A DNA stretch of 64,000 nt from contig NZ_JACHJH010000003.1 of NCBI RefSeq assembly GCF_014203555.1, positions 67,362-131,361 of the forward strand, in the 5' to 3' direction. Under the pieces are notes generated by a model. That model was not told the DNA's origin and made no database searches. It saw only the letters and a list, made by a program, of their open reading frames with translations. A program made the translations under genes and the position numbers. This stretch comes from Streptomyces olivoverticillatus (GTDB lineage: Bacteria; Actinomycetota; Actinomycetes; Streptomycetales; Streptomycetaceae). Positions 28,501 to 36,624 of the stretch are shown one piece after another (within the stretch, counting starts at the first letter, position 1; every line of letters begins with the position of its first letter).

Positions 28501-29757
28501 ATGATCATCACAAAACGGCTGGCGGCGGGTGCCTGTGCCCTGCTCGCCGCCCTGGCCGGGGGTATCGCGCCGGCGCACGCCGCCGACGGGCCCCCGAAGG
28601 ATTCCCCCAAGGTCGAGCTGGTGCTGGACGTCAGCGGCTCGATGCGCGCGACGGACGTCGACGGACAGTCGCGCATGTCGGCCGCGCAGCAGGCGTTCAA
28701 CGAGGTCATCGACGCGGTCCCGGACGGGGTCCGGCTCGGCATCCGCACCCTCGGCGCCACCTACCCCGGTGACGACAAGGAGATCGGCTGCCGCGACAGC
28801 AAGAACCTCTACCCCGTCGGCCAGGTCGACCGCACCGAGGCCAAGACGGCCGTGGCCACGCTGCGGCCGACCGGCTGGACGCCCATCGGCTACGCCCTGC
28901 GCGGCGCCGACCAGGACCTGGGCACCGACGGCGGCACGCGTCGCGTCGTGCTCATCACCGACGGCGAGGACTCCTGCGGGAAGCCCGACCCGTGCGACGT
29001 GGCGCGCGAACTCGCGGCCAAGGGCACGCACCTGACCATCGACACGCTCGGTCTGGTCCAGGACGACAAGACCCGTGAACAGCTGACCTGCATCGCCGAA
29101 GCCACTGGCGGTACCTACACCACCGTGCGGCACCGCAAGGAGCTCTCCGGCCGCATCAAGCAGCTCGTGAAGCGGGCCGACACCCCCGTCGAGACGCCCA
29201 AGCCCACCCAGGGCACAGCCGAGTGCGCCACCGCGCCCGAGCTCGGTGCCGGCATCTGGACCGACCGCGAGCAGTTCGCCGAGCACCGCTGGTACAAGGT
29301 CAAGGTCAAGCCCGGCCAGGAGCTGCGCGCTTCGGCCGGCGTCGGCGCCGACCGCGCCGTGGACCGGGACTACGGCGTGCTGGTGCGTGCCGTGAGCGAA
29401 GGCGGACAGGAGCTCGTGCGCGGCAGCGACGCGGGCAGCGGACGCACCGACGTGATGGCCGCCGGACTGCGCTACCCCGTCTTCAAGGCCAAGAAGGACG
29501 ACAAGGAAGCCCGTACGGTCTGCCTCGAAGTCTCCAACTCCTTCTCCGCACCCCCCTCCGTCAAGCGTGACCCGGGCCTGCCCGTCGAGCTTGCCGTGGA
29601 CGTGGTGAAGGGCCCCGACAACCCCTCGGACCTCGCCGCCTTCGGCCTCGGCCGGGGCTGGGTGCTGCTGGCCGTGCTGGGTGTGACCGGGCTGCTCGCC
29701 GGGCTGCTGTGGGGCTGGCTGGCCCGCTGGCGCGTCGCGGTGTGGAGGGAGAACTGA
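28501..29757 (+). CDS. secreted vWA-domain protein with C-terminal membrane anchor
   Basis: The 418-residue protein has a cleavable signal peptide (LAAGACALLAALAGG ... AHAAD). A von Willebrand factor A domain with a complete MIDAS follows: LDVSGSM from Asp43, a Thr in RPTGWTPIGYAL, and ITDGEDSCG. A beta-rich middle comes next, then a terminal hydrophobic helix, WVLLAVLGVTGLLAGLLWG. It should face the outside, held in the membrane. It begins only nine bases after the nuclease gene and shares a base with the next gene, so it is probably in the same operon. Ligand and role are unknown; Ca-activated-channel-like vWA proteins are the nearest look-alikes. Confidence 0.75.
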   Translation: MIITKRLAAGACALLAALAGGIAPAHAADGPPKDSPKVELVLDVSGSMRATDVDGQSRMSAAQQAFNEVIDAVPDGVRLGIRTLGATYPGDDKEIGCRDSKNLYPVGQVDRTEAKTAVATLRPTGWTPIGYALRGADQDLGTDGGTRRVVLITDGEDSCGKPDPCDVARELAAKGTHLTIDTLGLVQDDKTREQLTCIAEATGGTYTTVRHRKELSGRIKQLVKRADTPVETPKPTQGTAECATAPELGAGIWTDREQFAEHRWYKVKVKPGQELRASAGVGADRAVDRDYGVLVRAVSEGGQELVRGSDAGSGRTDVMAAGLRYPVFKAKKDDKEARTVCLEVSNSFSAPPSVKRDPGLPVELAVDVVKGPDNPSDLAAFGLGRGWVLLAVLGVTGLLAGLLWGWLARWRVAVWREN

Positions 29758-30479
29758 TGCGTAACCGAACCCTGACCCGACGCGTGAGCGCCGTACTGCT
29801 CGCGGCCACCGCCCTCTTCACCTCGGCCTCCGCCGCTTCGGCGGACGAGGCGCCCACCGAGGCGGGCACCGCCTTCCGCACCGCCGTGGCCATCCCGCCG
29901 GGGAAGAAGGCCACGGCCGACGCCTCCACCGGCGACTACCTCTACTGGCAGTTCCCGGCCGGTGCGGGGCAGCAGGCCACCGCCAAGGCGACGGTGACGC
30001 TGCCGGAGGCCTCCGCCCGGCACGGCGCCGCGACCTGGCAGCTCGACGTCTTCGACGGGCTGCGCCGCCGCCAGGCCTGTGCATCCGGCGAGCCGACGCA
30101 GCGGGCGTCGCAGCAGGACGCCACCGTGACCCTCACCTGCACCCTGCGCACGGTGCGGGCCTGGTCCGAGCGGTGGTCCAACGACCCGCTGCCCGGCGCC
30201 TACTACATCCGTCTCACCGTCGTCGACGCCGCCGACCAGGACCTCGGTCTGCCGGTGAAGGCCGAGGTCGAGGCCGACGCCAAGGACGCCGGCGGCGCAC
30301 AGGCCGGCGGTGGCGAACTGGGCGCTCCGCTGCACGCGGCGGCCGTCTCTGAGCCCGAGGACGGCTGGAACGGCAGCTGGTTCACCGACCGCTGGGCCTG
30401 GACCGTGGGCGGCGCGGTGCTCGGCGCACTCGCGGCCGTCGGCGGGTACGTCCTGACCCGGCACCCGCGCCGGCGCTAG
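29757..30479 (+). CDS. exported membrane-anchored partner of the vWA protein
   Basis: The 240-residue protein has a signal peptide (LLAATALFTSASAASA). A beta-sandwich-like ectodomain follows with YLYWQFPAGAGQQATAKATV and GAYYIRLTVVDAADQ, then a Gly/Ala linker and a terminal helix, WTVGGAVLGALAAVGGYVL, before a basic end. Topology matches the upstream vWA protein, and both have similar pre-TM linkers. ATG 29757 overlaps the vWA stop by one base. I do not recognise a named family. The strong hairpin at 30491-30528 ends the transcript. Confidence 0.65.
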   Translation: MRNRTLTRRVSAVLLAATALFTSASAASADEAPTEAGTAFRTAVAIPPGKKATADASTGDYLYWQFPAGAGQQATAKATVTLPEASARHGAATWQLDVFDGLRRRQACASGEPTQRASQQDATVTLTCTLRTVRAWSERWSNDPLPGAYYIRLTVVDAADQDLGLPVKAEVEADAKDAGGAQAGGGELGAPLHAAAVSEPEDGWNGSWFTDRWAWTVGGAVLGALAAVGGYVLTRHPRRR

Positions 30480-30490
30480 GACGCACCGGC

Positions 30491-30528
30491 GACCGCCGGG
30501 CGGGCTGCTGTCAGCCCGCCCGGCGGTC
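30491..30528. terminator. 17-bp perfect stem-loop, bidirectional terminator
   Basis: The arms 30491-30507 and 30512-30528 are perfectly complementary with a 4-base loop, CTGT. The hairpin closes the plus-strand run that starts at the cyclase gene. It also closes the minus-strand protease gene, whose TGA stop (30513-30511) lies in the loop and stem. Confidence 0.85.
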
Positions 30529-31452
30529 CTTGGCCGGATCCTCGTCGTCCACCGCCTGCAGGTACAGGTCCAGCAGGTCCTGGGTGAAGTAGGAGCTGTA
30601 GGAGATGTCCGGTGTGTCACCACCCGTGTGGTAACCGCCGATGACACCGATCAGCAGATAGCCGTCGAGCCCGTTCACCAGGAACGGGCCGCCCGACGTG
30701 CCGCCGATGTACCCGGCGCACGCGATCTCCAGGAAGTCCCCGGGCGCGGCCGGATCCGTGGACCGGTAGCGGTGCGTCGAGGAGCTGCAGTCCAGCGGCT
30801 TGGGATACTTCGTGTCGCTGTTGCCCGGGTAGCCGATGAGCCGTACGTCCTGGTGGTCGTACCCCGTGCGGATCGCCAGGTCGAAGCCGCCGGTCACCCG
30901 CTGCACGGGCCTGCCGTCCTCGCGTGCGCCCAGCCGCACCACCGTGAAGTCCCAGCGCGCGCCGCCGTTCGTGCCCAGGTCGTAGTAGCGCTGGTCGATG
31001 TAGATCTGCTCGACCGGGAAGACGCCGTGCGGCTTGAGGCCGTCGTGGTACTGCGGCACGAAGGACAGCCGCTTCTTCGGGTCGGGGGAGCGCAGGCAGT
31101 GCGCGGCGCTGACCACCAGGTCCCGGTGCGGGCTGCGGATCACCGTACCGCCGCAGAAACGGCCCGTGTTGGCGCCGTCGGTCCAGAAGAACGTCCCCAC
31201 CTGCGGCAGCCCGTCGAACGGATGGCTGGGCGGTACGGGGTCCGCAGCGGCGACCGCGGTGGCCGGCCGTCGGTCGCCGGCCGCCGGCCGCGCGGCGGCC
31301 ATGCGCTGCGGCGTCCAGTAGGCATCGGCCGAAGCCGCGGCATCCCGGCGGCCGTCACCGGCGGCCGCCGCGGGGCCGGGGGCGGCCAACGCCACCGCCA
31401 GCAGAGCGAGGAGCAGGGCGAAGCAGCCGCGTAAGGCCATGGGTCTGGGCAT
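30511..31452 (-). CDS. secreted trypsin-like serine protease
   Basis: The 313-residue protein has a long signal peptide (FALLLALLAVALAAPGPAAA), a short pro-region, and a chymotrypsin-fold domain. The catalytic triad is visible: His in VVSAAHCLRS, Asp in ARWDFTVVRL, Ser in IGGTSGGPFLV. Cysteines for FCGGT...AAHC and CSSS...IACAG disulfides are present. ATG 31452 is chosen because GGGAGG lies eight bases before it; upstream in-frame ATGs lack this. It is secreted and probably monocistronic. Confidence 0.88.
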   Translation of the reverse strand: MPRPMALRGCFALLLALLAVALAAPGPAAAAGDGRRDAAASADAYWTPQRMAAARPAAGDRRPATAVAAADPVPPSHPFDGLPQVGTFFWTDGANTGRFCGGTVIRSPHRDLVVSAAHCLRSPDPKKRLSFVPQYHDGLKPHGVFPVEQIYIDQRYYDLGTNGGARWDFTVVRLGAREDGRPVQRVTGGFDLAIRTGYDHQDVRLIGYPGNSDTKYPKPLDCSSSTHRYRSTDPAAPGDFLEIACAGYIGGTSGGPFLVNGLDGYLLIGVIGGYHTGGDTPDISYSSYFTQDLLDLYLQAVDDEDPAKDRRAG

Positions 31453-31653
31453 GAGCGGTTCCTCCCTGGTGCACGGATGACACGAACGGCACGTACGAGG
31501 CGAGCGTGTCATCGTCCTACGCGGGTGCGGCATGTGACGAGGGGTCGGCGCGAAGGATTCACCGGGACGCCGCACACGGCTCGAATGCGATGGCGGTAGC
31601 CTGGCCGGGGCGAGACGCCCGAGCTGTCCGGTTGCCCGGTGGGGAGTTGACTG

Positions 31654-32031
31654 ATGATCGATCCGGTGTCCCTGAGCGCGATCACGGCCGCGGTGTCGGC
31701 CGCCGCGGGATCCGTCGGAACGGAGGCCGGCCGACAGGCCTGGGGCTCCCTCACGGACCTCGCCCGCCGCACCTTCCGCAGGGCGGATGACGGCGAGGAC
31801 ACCGCGCTGCTCCCCCTCGACCCGCAGGACGACGAGCAGGTCCAGGCCCTGTCGGCGCTCATCTTCGGGCGGGTCTACCAGGACCCGCAGTTCGCCGACG
31901 AGTACCGGCAGTGGGCGGAGCGGGCCGCGGCCGTGTCCGTGGACAACAGCCGCGTCACCAACACCATTTCGGGCCGGGCCCGGGTCCGCAACGCCTACCA
32001 GGGACGGGACATCACCGTCAGGCCCGAGTGA
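31654..32031 (+). CDS. small Bell-like helical protein with C-terminal amyloid-type motif
   Basis: The 125-residue protein starts MIDPVSLSAITAAVSAAAG, a hydrophobic amphipathic N-terminus. It continues as helices (LTDLARRTFRRA, VQALSALIFGRVYQDPQF, EYRQWAERAAAV). The end reads VTNTISGRARVRN followed by QGRDITV (103-122). A helical Bell/HeLo-like domain with such an N-x-I-S-G...QGRDI tag is the layout of bacterial amyloid-signalling cell-death effectors, whose partners are NLR-type proteins carrying the same tag. No partner with this tag lies nearby. Function is inference from layout. It overlaps the convergent gene by 14 bases. Confidence 0.6.
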   Translation: MIDPVSLSAITAAVSAAAGSVGTEAGRQAWGSLTDLARRTFRRADDGEDTALLPLDPQDDEQVQALSALIFGRVYQDPQFADEYRQWAERAAAVSVDNSRVTNTISGRARVRNAYQGRDITVRPE

Positions 32032-33922
32032 CCGTCCCGCCGGCCCCGCGCGGGCGCCGGCGCCAGGCCGTGACCAACTGGCCGCCCACGACGGCCGAGG
32101 AGAAGGTGGCGATCAGCGGCTTGACGAACAGCACGTCCTCGGACGTCCAGCCGTAGACGGCAGCGGAGACGAGCACGGGCAGGAGCACCAGGCGCAGCGC
32201 CCACCAGCGCTTGGGGCGGCGCTGGGTGTAGACCGGGTTGACGGCCTGCCCGCCGGCGGCCTCCCAGCCCTCCAGGGCGCCCCGGCGGGCCAGGATGCGG
32301 GCGCCGGGCAGGTCGGTGAGTGCTTCCGCACGCGTGGCGAACGCCTCGGGCACGGGCGGCAGGCGCAGCGCGGCGAGCAGTGCGGCCTGCCGCCCGGCCG
32401 GGTCGTCCGTACCGCGCAGCACGGTGGTCAGCGGCCGGATGTCATCGAGCTGGTAGACCTCGGCGACGGCCCGTGCGGTGGCGGTCACTTCGTCGAGCCC
32501 GGGCACCGGCGCGGCCGGGTCCCAGTGGTGCTCGGCCATGTGCTTGCCCCGGCGGATCAGGGTGAAGCCGCGCCGGTCCCCGGCGCGGTGGAGTATCAGC
32601 GCGGGCCACCACTCGCTCGTGGTGAACACCCCCGCCTCCCGGACCAGCCCGCCCTGGGCGAGGAGCGGGCCGCGGCGCGCGGGGTCGGGGTGCAGCGCCA
32701 CCTCGACGAGCGTGGTCCAGCCGTCGGCGGAAGTGGCCAGGCGCAGCGGCGGCCCCGAGAACGTCGCGTCGGCGACCGTGTCGAACGGCGCCGAGACGAC
32801 GGCCAGCGAGCTGTGCTCCGCTTCCGTCCCCCCGCCCGCTCCCGCCGTCGGTGCAGCCGGTTCGGGCTGCGGGGGACGGCTGAAGAACGGCGTGTTCCGG
32901 GCGACGTGGACGCGCACGCCGGTGCGGAAGTCCAGGAACTCCTTGCGGGGGTCGCCGAAGTAGACCCACGGGAACTCGGTGGCGTGCACGCCGATGGCGC
33001 GGAACTGTTCGAGCGACTCGCTCCAGCGCTCGTGCAGGAGCAGCATCAGCGCGAGGTCGTTGCGCACGGGCGCGATCTCGGGGTCGCCCGCCTCGTAGTG
33101 GGCGGACAGCTCCTGGGCGCGGCGGATGGCCGCGTCGATCCTGGCTTGAGGGACTGTCCCGTCCGAGGGGTCCTTCTCCCGGGTCCCGGCGGAGGCCACG
33201 ACGAGGTACTCGACGGCCGCCTTCAGCGGCAGGGCGTGCAATTTCGAGCCGGGCAGCGCCTGTTCGGCGGCGTTCTCGGCGAAGGCGAACATCTCCTCGT
33301 GCGAGCCGTACCACTTCTCGCACAGGTACTGCAGGGCCACCGAGTGGCAGCCGAAGTGGTGCGGCGCGCGGGCGACGGCCTCTTCCCAGTAGCTGTCGAA
33401 GACTTCGCGGGACGCCTGCGTGCCCAGGGCGTGGGTGAGCGCGATCCGCCACGGCACGGGGTCGGCGGGGTTGAGTTCGATGGCGGCGCCGATAACCGGT
33501 GCCGCGTCCTGGAGCAGCGCGAAGAAGCCCTGGAACTGGTCCCGGCTCACCGCGTTGGCGCGGGCCGCGCTGCGGACCTCCCATGCCTGGTCGATGCAGA
33601 GGTCGGCCTTGACCAGGACGGCGTCCGGGTTCTCGGGCTCGTCGGCGAGCCAGGCGTCCAGCCAGCCGGGGTTGTGCAGGGCGAACTCGGCCAGCGCCGC
33701 GACGTAGCCGCTGCGCCGCTCCCACTGCATGTCCTGCCGGGTGGCCGCGAGCAGTTCGCGGGCGGGCCCGAAGCCGCCCGAGGCGGCGGCGGTCAGGGCG
33801 GCGCGCAGCGGCGCGTCGGGGGCGTCGACGACGACGGCTTCGGCGGGCGGCAGGCTCACGCTCAGGGCGGAGGCGTGGCGCAGGGTCCGGGGGAGGTTCA
33901 GCAGGGAACGCGGAGAGAACAT
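32018..33922 (-). CDS. uncharacterised large protein with helical repeats and C-terminal membrane segments
   Basis: I do not recognise this 634-residue protein. The N-terminal 330 residues look like TPR/helical-hairpin repeats (LHNPGWLDAWLADEPENPD, VLVKADLCIDQAWEVR, ERWSESLEQFRAIG). A beta-containing middle follows (FTTSEWWPALILHRAGDRRG). Near the end are two hydrophobic helices, LVLLPVLVSAAVYGW and LIATFSSAVVGGQLV. It may be a membrane-tethered scaffold. The start ATG 33922 follows GAGG closely. Its 5' region is AT-rich compared with the surroundings. Confidence 0.6.
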   Translation of the reverse strand: MFSPRSLLNLPRTLRHASALSVSLPPAEAVVVDAPDAPLRAALTAAASGGFGPARELLAATRQDMQWERRSGYVAALAEFALHNPGWLDAWLADEPENPDAVLVKADLCIDQAWEVRSAARANAVSRDQFQGFFALLQDAAPVIGAAIELNPADPVPWRIALTHALGTQASREVFDSYWEEAVARAPHHFGCHSVALQYLCEKWYGSHEEMFAFAENAAEQALPGSKLHALPLKAAVEYLVVASAGTREKDPSDGTVPQARIDAAIRRAQELSAHYEAGDPEIAPVRNDLALMLLLHERWSESLEQFRAIGVHATEFPWVYFGDPRKEFLDFRTGVRVHVARNTPFFSRPPQPEPAAPTAGAGGGTEAEHSSLAVVSAPFDTVADATFSGPPLRLATSADGWTTLVEVALHPDPARRGPLLAQGGLVREAGVFTTSEWWPALILHRAGDRRGFTLIRRGKHMAEHHWDPAAPVPGLDEVTATARAVAEVYQLDDIRPLTTVLRGTDDPAGRQAALLAALRLPPVPEAFATRAEALTDLPGARILARRGALEGWEAAGGQAVNPVYTQRRPKRWWALRLVLLPVLVSAAVYGWTSEDVLFVKPLIATFSSAVVGGQLVTAWRRRPRGAGGTVTRA

Positions 33923-34154
33923 AGGGTCCTCATTAAACGTCCTATACGCCGATTTTACTCAATCGGTTTTGTTTGATTCCGGACCTATCAACTCGTGGTT
34001 AAGTCCGTCATCCGCTCGTAACCAGCAGCGGACTAGTGCTCGGTGTTCCTCCCGTGACAGGATGCTCTTCGCGGCCGAGTCGGGCTTAACTGGCCGTGAA
34101 AGGCACGGAAGCCGCAGGAAGCCGTGTGACAAGAACGCTCGGAGGAACGGGGAC
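33923..34154. promoter_or_regulatory. AT-rich divergent promoter region
   Basis: This 232-base gap between divergent starts is markedly AT-richer than its surroundings, with runs such as CGATTTTACTCAATCGG and TTTTGTTTGATT near 33950. AT-rich upstream regions are typical binding ground for EspR-like and nucleoid proteins, and the gene to its right encodes one. No clean -35/-10 pair was defined. Confidence 0.35.
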
Positions 34155-34637
34155 ATGGCAGTCGGGGGGGAAAGGCCGGCAAGTGACGCGGGCAGCCCGC
34201 TTGCCCAGCGGCTGAACTACCTGTTCGCGAACATGCACCCGCCGGGCGCGCCCTACACCAATGCCCATGTGGCCGATGAGATCAGCCGCGGGGAGGAGTA
34301 CGGCGGCGTCACGCTCACCGAGCAGTACCTGTCGATGCTGCGCAACGGCAGGCGGGCCAACCCCAGTCCGGACGTGCTGCGGGCGCTGGCGAAGTTCTTC
34401 GCCGTGCCGGTCGGCTATCTGATGGGCGACCTGTCGGCCTCGCAGGCCGAGCGGGTGGAGGAGGAGGTCCGCTTCCTCGTCGCCATGAGGGACCAGCGCG
34501 TACGGGCGATCGCCCTGCGGTCGGTGGGCCTGCCGCCGGAGGTGCAGGACAGCCTGACCACGATCATCTCCCAGTTCCGGCAGCAGATGAACCTTCCGTC
34601 CGACCCGCCCGACGCGGGGGGTAGGGAGCGCCCGTGA
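34155..34637 (+). CDS. EspR-like helix-turn-helix regulator
   Basis: The 160-residue protein repeats the EspR layout: LAQRLNYLFANMHPPG, PYTNAHVADEIS, the HTH LTEQYLSMLRNGRRANPS, ALAKFFAVPVGYL and a helical C-terminus with AMRDQRVRAIALRSVGL. It is a paralogue of the protein at 3210-3665. GGAGG stands nine bases before ATG 34155. The stop overlaps the next gene's GTG by four bases. This regulator/ImmA pair heads a module with a MAB_1171c-like membrane protein. Confidence 0.82.
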   Translation: MAVGGERPASDAGSPLAQRLNYLFANMHPPGAPYTNAHVADEISRGEEYGGVTLTEQYLSMLRNGRRANPSPDVLRALAKFFAVPVGYLMGDLSASQAERVEEEVRFLVAMRDQRVRAIALRSVGLPPEVQDSLTTIISQFRQQMNLPSDPPDAGGRERP

Positions 34638-35272
34638 CCGTCATGACGGAGGACCGGCTCTTCACTTACTGGCGGCGTACCGAGGACGAGGACGGTGCAG
34701 GCATGCGAGTGGGGCGGATACGGCGGCGCTGCAAGCAGCTGATCCAGGAGCTCGCCCTGCCCGTGCAGACCGACCTGCGCGGCCTGTGCGACGCGGTCGC
34801 GAGCCGTGTGGGCCGCCCCATCCACCTGGTGCCGATGAGCCTGGACGGTGTCGTCTCGGGCATGACGGCCACCACCGACGACGCCTTCTGGATCGTCTAC
34901 GAGCAGAAGACCTCGCCCTGGCACCAGGTGCACATCGTGCTGCACGAGATCGGGCACCTGCTGCTGGGCCACGACCAGGACCCGGCCGTCACCGAGGACG
35001 CCCTCAAGGTGTGGACGCCCTCGGTCGACGTGGCCACCGCCATGCGCCGCATGGGCCTGACGATGGGGCTCGCCCGCCACCACTGCTACGACAACCTCAC
35101 CGAGCGCGAGACCGAGGTCCTCGGCACCCTCCTGATGGGGAAGGTGGTGCCTCCGCCGCCGGGCCGGGAAGCCGAGCTCGAAGGGCAGGCGGCCGAGCTC
35201 GCCGCCTCGCTGGGCCCCGCGCTCCAGCACGTGCGCCAGCAGTTGAGGGAAGGGGGCGCCACCGGTGTTTGA
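34634..35272 (+). CDS. ImmA/IrrE-family metallopeptidase
   Basis: The 212-residue protein carries the zinc-protease motif HEIGH at residues 104-108 within VLHEIGHLLLGH. The domain context before it is that of ImmA/IrrE family regulators (LVPMSLDGVVSGMTATTDDAFWIVY). Such proteases often cleave a neighbouring repressor, here possibly the EspR-like protein whose gene overlaps by four bases (GTGA). The C-terminal part, ERETEVLGTLLMGKV, resembles the ending of related actinobacterial proteins. It overlaps the following membrane gene by eight bases. Confidence 0.82.
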   Translation: MTVMTEDRLFTYWRRTEDEDGAGMRVGRIRRRCKQLIQELALPVQTDLRGLCDAVASRVGRPIHLVPMSLDGVVSGMTATTDDAFWIVYEQKTSPWHQVHIVLHEIGHLLLGHDQDPAVTEDALKVWTPSVDVATAMRRMGLTMGLARHHCYDNLTERETEVLGTLLMGKVVPPPPGREAELEGQAAELAASLGPALQHVRQQLREGGATGV

Positions 35273-36476
35273 CGTCCTCTACCTCACCTTCTCCGCCGTC
35301 ACCTGGGCCATCGTCGGCTACAAGGCCCGCGCCTGGCTCCGCGACCGCGGCAACGTGGACCTGGGGCTGACCGCCTTGATGACCTCCGGCGTGCCGGTCG
35401 TCTTCCTCTTCTCGGCGCCCAGCGTCTACCGCGCGTTCGACAGGCTGACCGGCGTGGCCAATCTGGCCATGGTCGTCCTGTACTCCGCGGTCGTCCTCTT
35501 CGCCTCGGGCGCTACCGTGCTGCTGCTGCGCTGGACCAGCCGCGGCGACGAGGTCGCCCACGCCCGCGCCGCCGTGCGCTCGCGCTACGCCGTGGCGGCC
35601 GTGGCGGTGGCCTGGACCGCCGCCATCGTCTGCTTCGCCGTCGGGCGCCCGGACGCGGTGGAGCACCCTCGGGACTTCAGCACCGCCTACGCGGACGCCC
35701 CCGGAGTGGTCGCCTTCCTGATGCTCTATCTGGCCATCTTCGGCGTCAGCCTGGCCGGGCTGGGCTTCCTGTGCCCGCAGTACGCGGCACGGCTGGGCCG
35801 GTCCTGGCTGTCCAAGGGGCTGCGGACGCTTGCCGCGGGCTGCTGGCTCGGCCTGCTGTACTGCCTGTGCAAGCTGGTGGGCTTCGCGCTGACCTGGGCC
35901 GGCCAGGACGTCTACTGGCTGTCCAACGGGGTGGCGCCGATGAGCGCTTCGGTGGCCGCGCTGCTGGTCCTGCTCGGTTTCTCGCTGCCCGCGGTCGGCC
36001 CCCGGGCCGCCGCCTGGCGGCGGCTGCGCCGGCTCGACCCGCTGTGGCAGGAGGTCACCGCGCACGCCCCGGAGGTCACCATCGAGCGGTCCCGCTGGAC
36101 GGGCCGCTGGCCGCTGGCCGACCTGGAGTGGCGGGCCAACCGGCAGATGGCCGAGATCCGCGACATCCAGCGCGGGGTGCGGCGCCACGTCGAGCCCGCG
36201 ACCCTGGAGATGGCGCTCGAGAAGGCGGCGGCCGCCGCGCTCGACGAGCGCACGCTCGCCGCGATGGTGGAGGCCGCGGCCCTGCGCAGGGGCCTGGCCA
36301 ACCAGTCGACCGGACATGTGGCGGTGCCCCACGCCGACAGCGTGGTGATGACCGTCAGCGCCGATCCGGCCGAGGAACACGAGCACTTGGCGCGCGTCGC
36401 CGACGTCTACCACGACCCGCTGGTGGACGCCGTGCTCACCGAACTGCGCGACATCACCGCGGCCCGTCGTCCCTGA
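35265..36476 (+). CDS. MAB_1171c-like multi-pass membrane protein
   Basis: The 403-residue protein has about seven hydrophobic helices in its first 245 residues (FSAVTWAIVGYKA, VPVVFLFSAP, LAMVVLYSAVVLFASGATVLL, YAVAAVAVAWTAAIVC, VVAFLMLYLAIFGVSLAGL, LAAGCWLGLLYCLCKLVGF, VAALLVLLGFSLPAVGP). A cytoplasmic helical domain of 150 residues follows. This is the layout of the actinobacterial MAB_1171c 'putative transporter' family; transport has not been shown from sequence. GTG 35265 overlaps the protease gene, so the three genes form one unit. A hairpin at 36540-36576 ends it. Confidence 0.7.
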   Translation: MFDVLYLTFSAVTWAIVGYKARAWLRDRGNVDLGLTALMTSGVPVVFLFSAPSVYRAFDRLTGVANLAMVVLYSAVVLFASGATVLLLRWTSRGDEVAHARAAVRSRYAVAAVAVAWTAAIVCFAVGRPDAVEHPRDFSTAYADAPGVVAFLMLYLAIFGVSLAGLGFLCPQYAARLGRSWLSKGLRTLAAGCWLGLLYCLCKLVGFALTWAGQDVYWLSNGVAPMSASVAALLVLLGFSLPAVGPRAAAWRRLRRLDPLWQEVTAHAPEVTIERSRWTGRWPLADLEWRANRQMAEIRDIQRGVRRHVEPATLEMALEKAAAAALDERTLAAMVEAAALRRGLANQSTGHVAVPHADSVVMTVSADPAEEHEHLARVADVYHDPLVDAVLTELRDITAARRP

Positions 36477-36539
36477 CGACGGCGCGGCCCAAGGCGAGGC
36501 GGCCATGGACGGGGGTCAAGGCCGCCTGCGACACAGGCC

Positions 36540-36576
36540 GGCGCCGGGCCCGTACCAACGGTACGGACCCGGCGCC
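36540..36576. terminator. 17-bp stem-loop with one mismatch
   Basis: Arms 36540-36556 and 36560-36576 pair except for one position, with a 3-base loop. The hairpin lies 63 bases after the membrane gene and 48 before the P450 start. It separates the EspR/ImmA/MAB_1171c unit from the P450 gene. Confidence 0.7.
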
Positions 36577-36624
36577 GCCAGTGCGGCGATTCCGCCTTCC
36601 CGGTCCGGTCTAGAGTCGGGTGCC

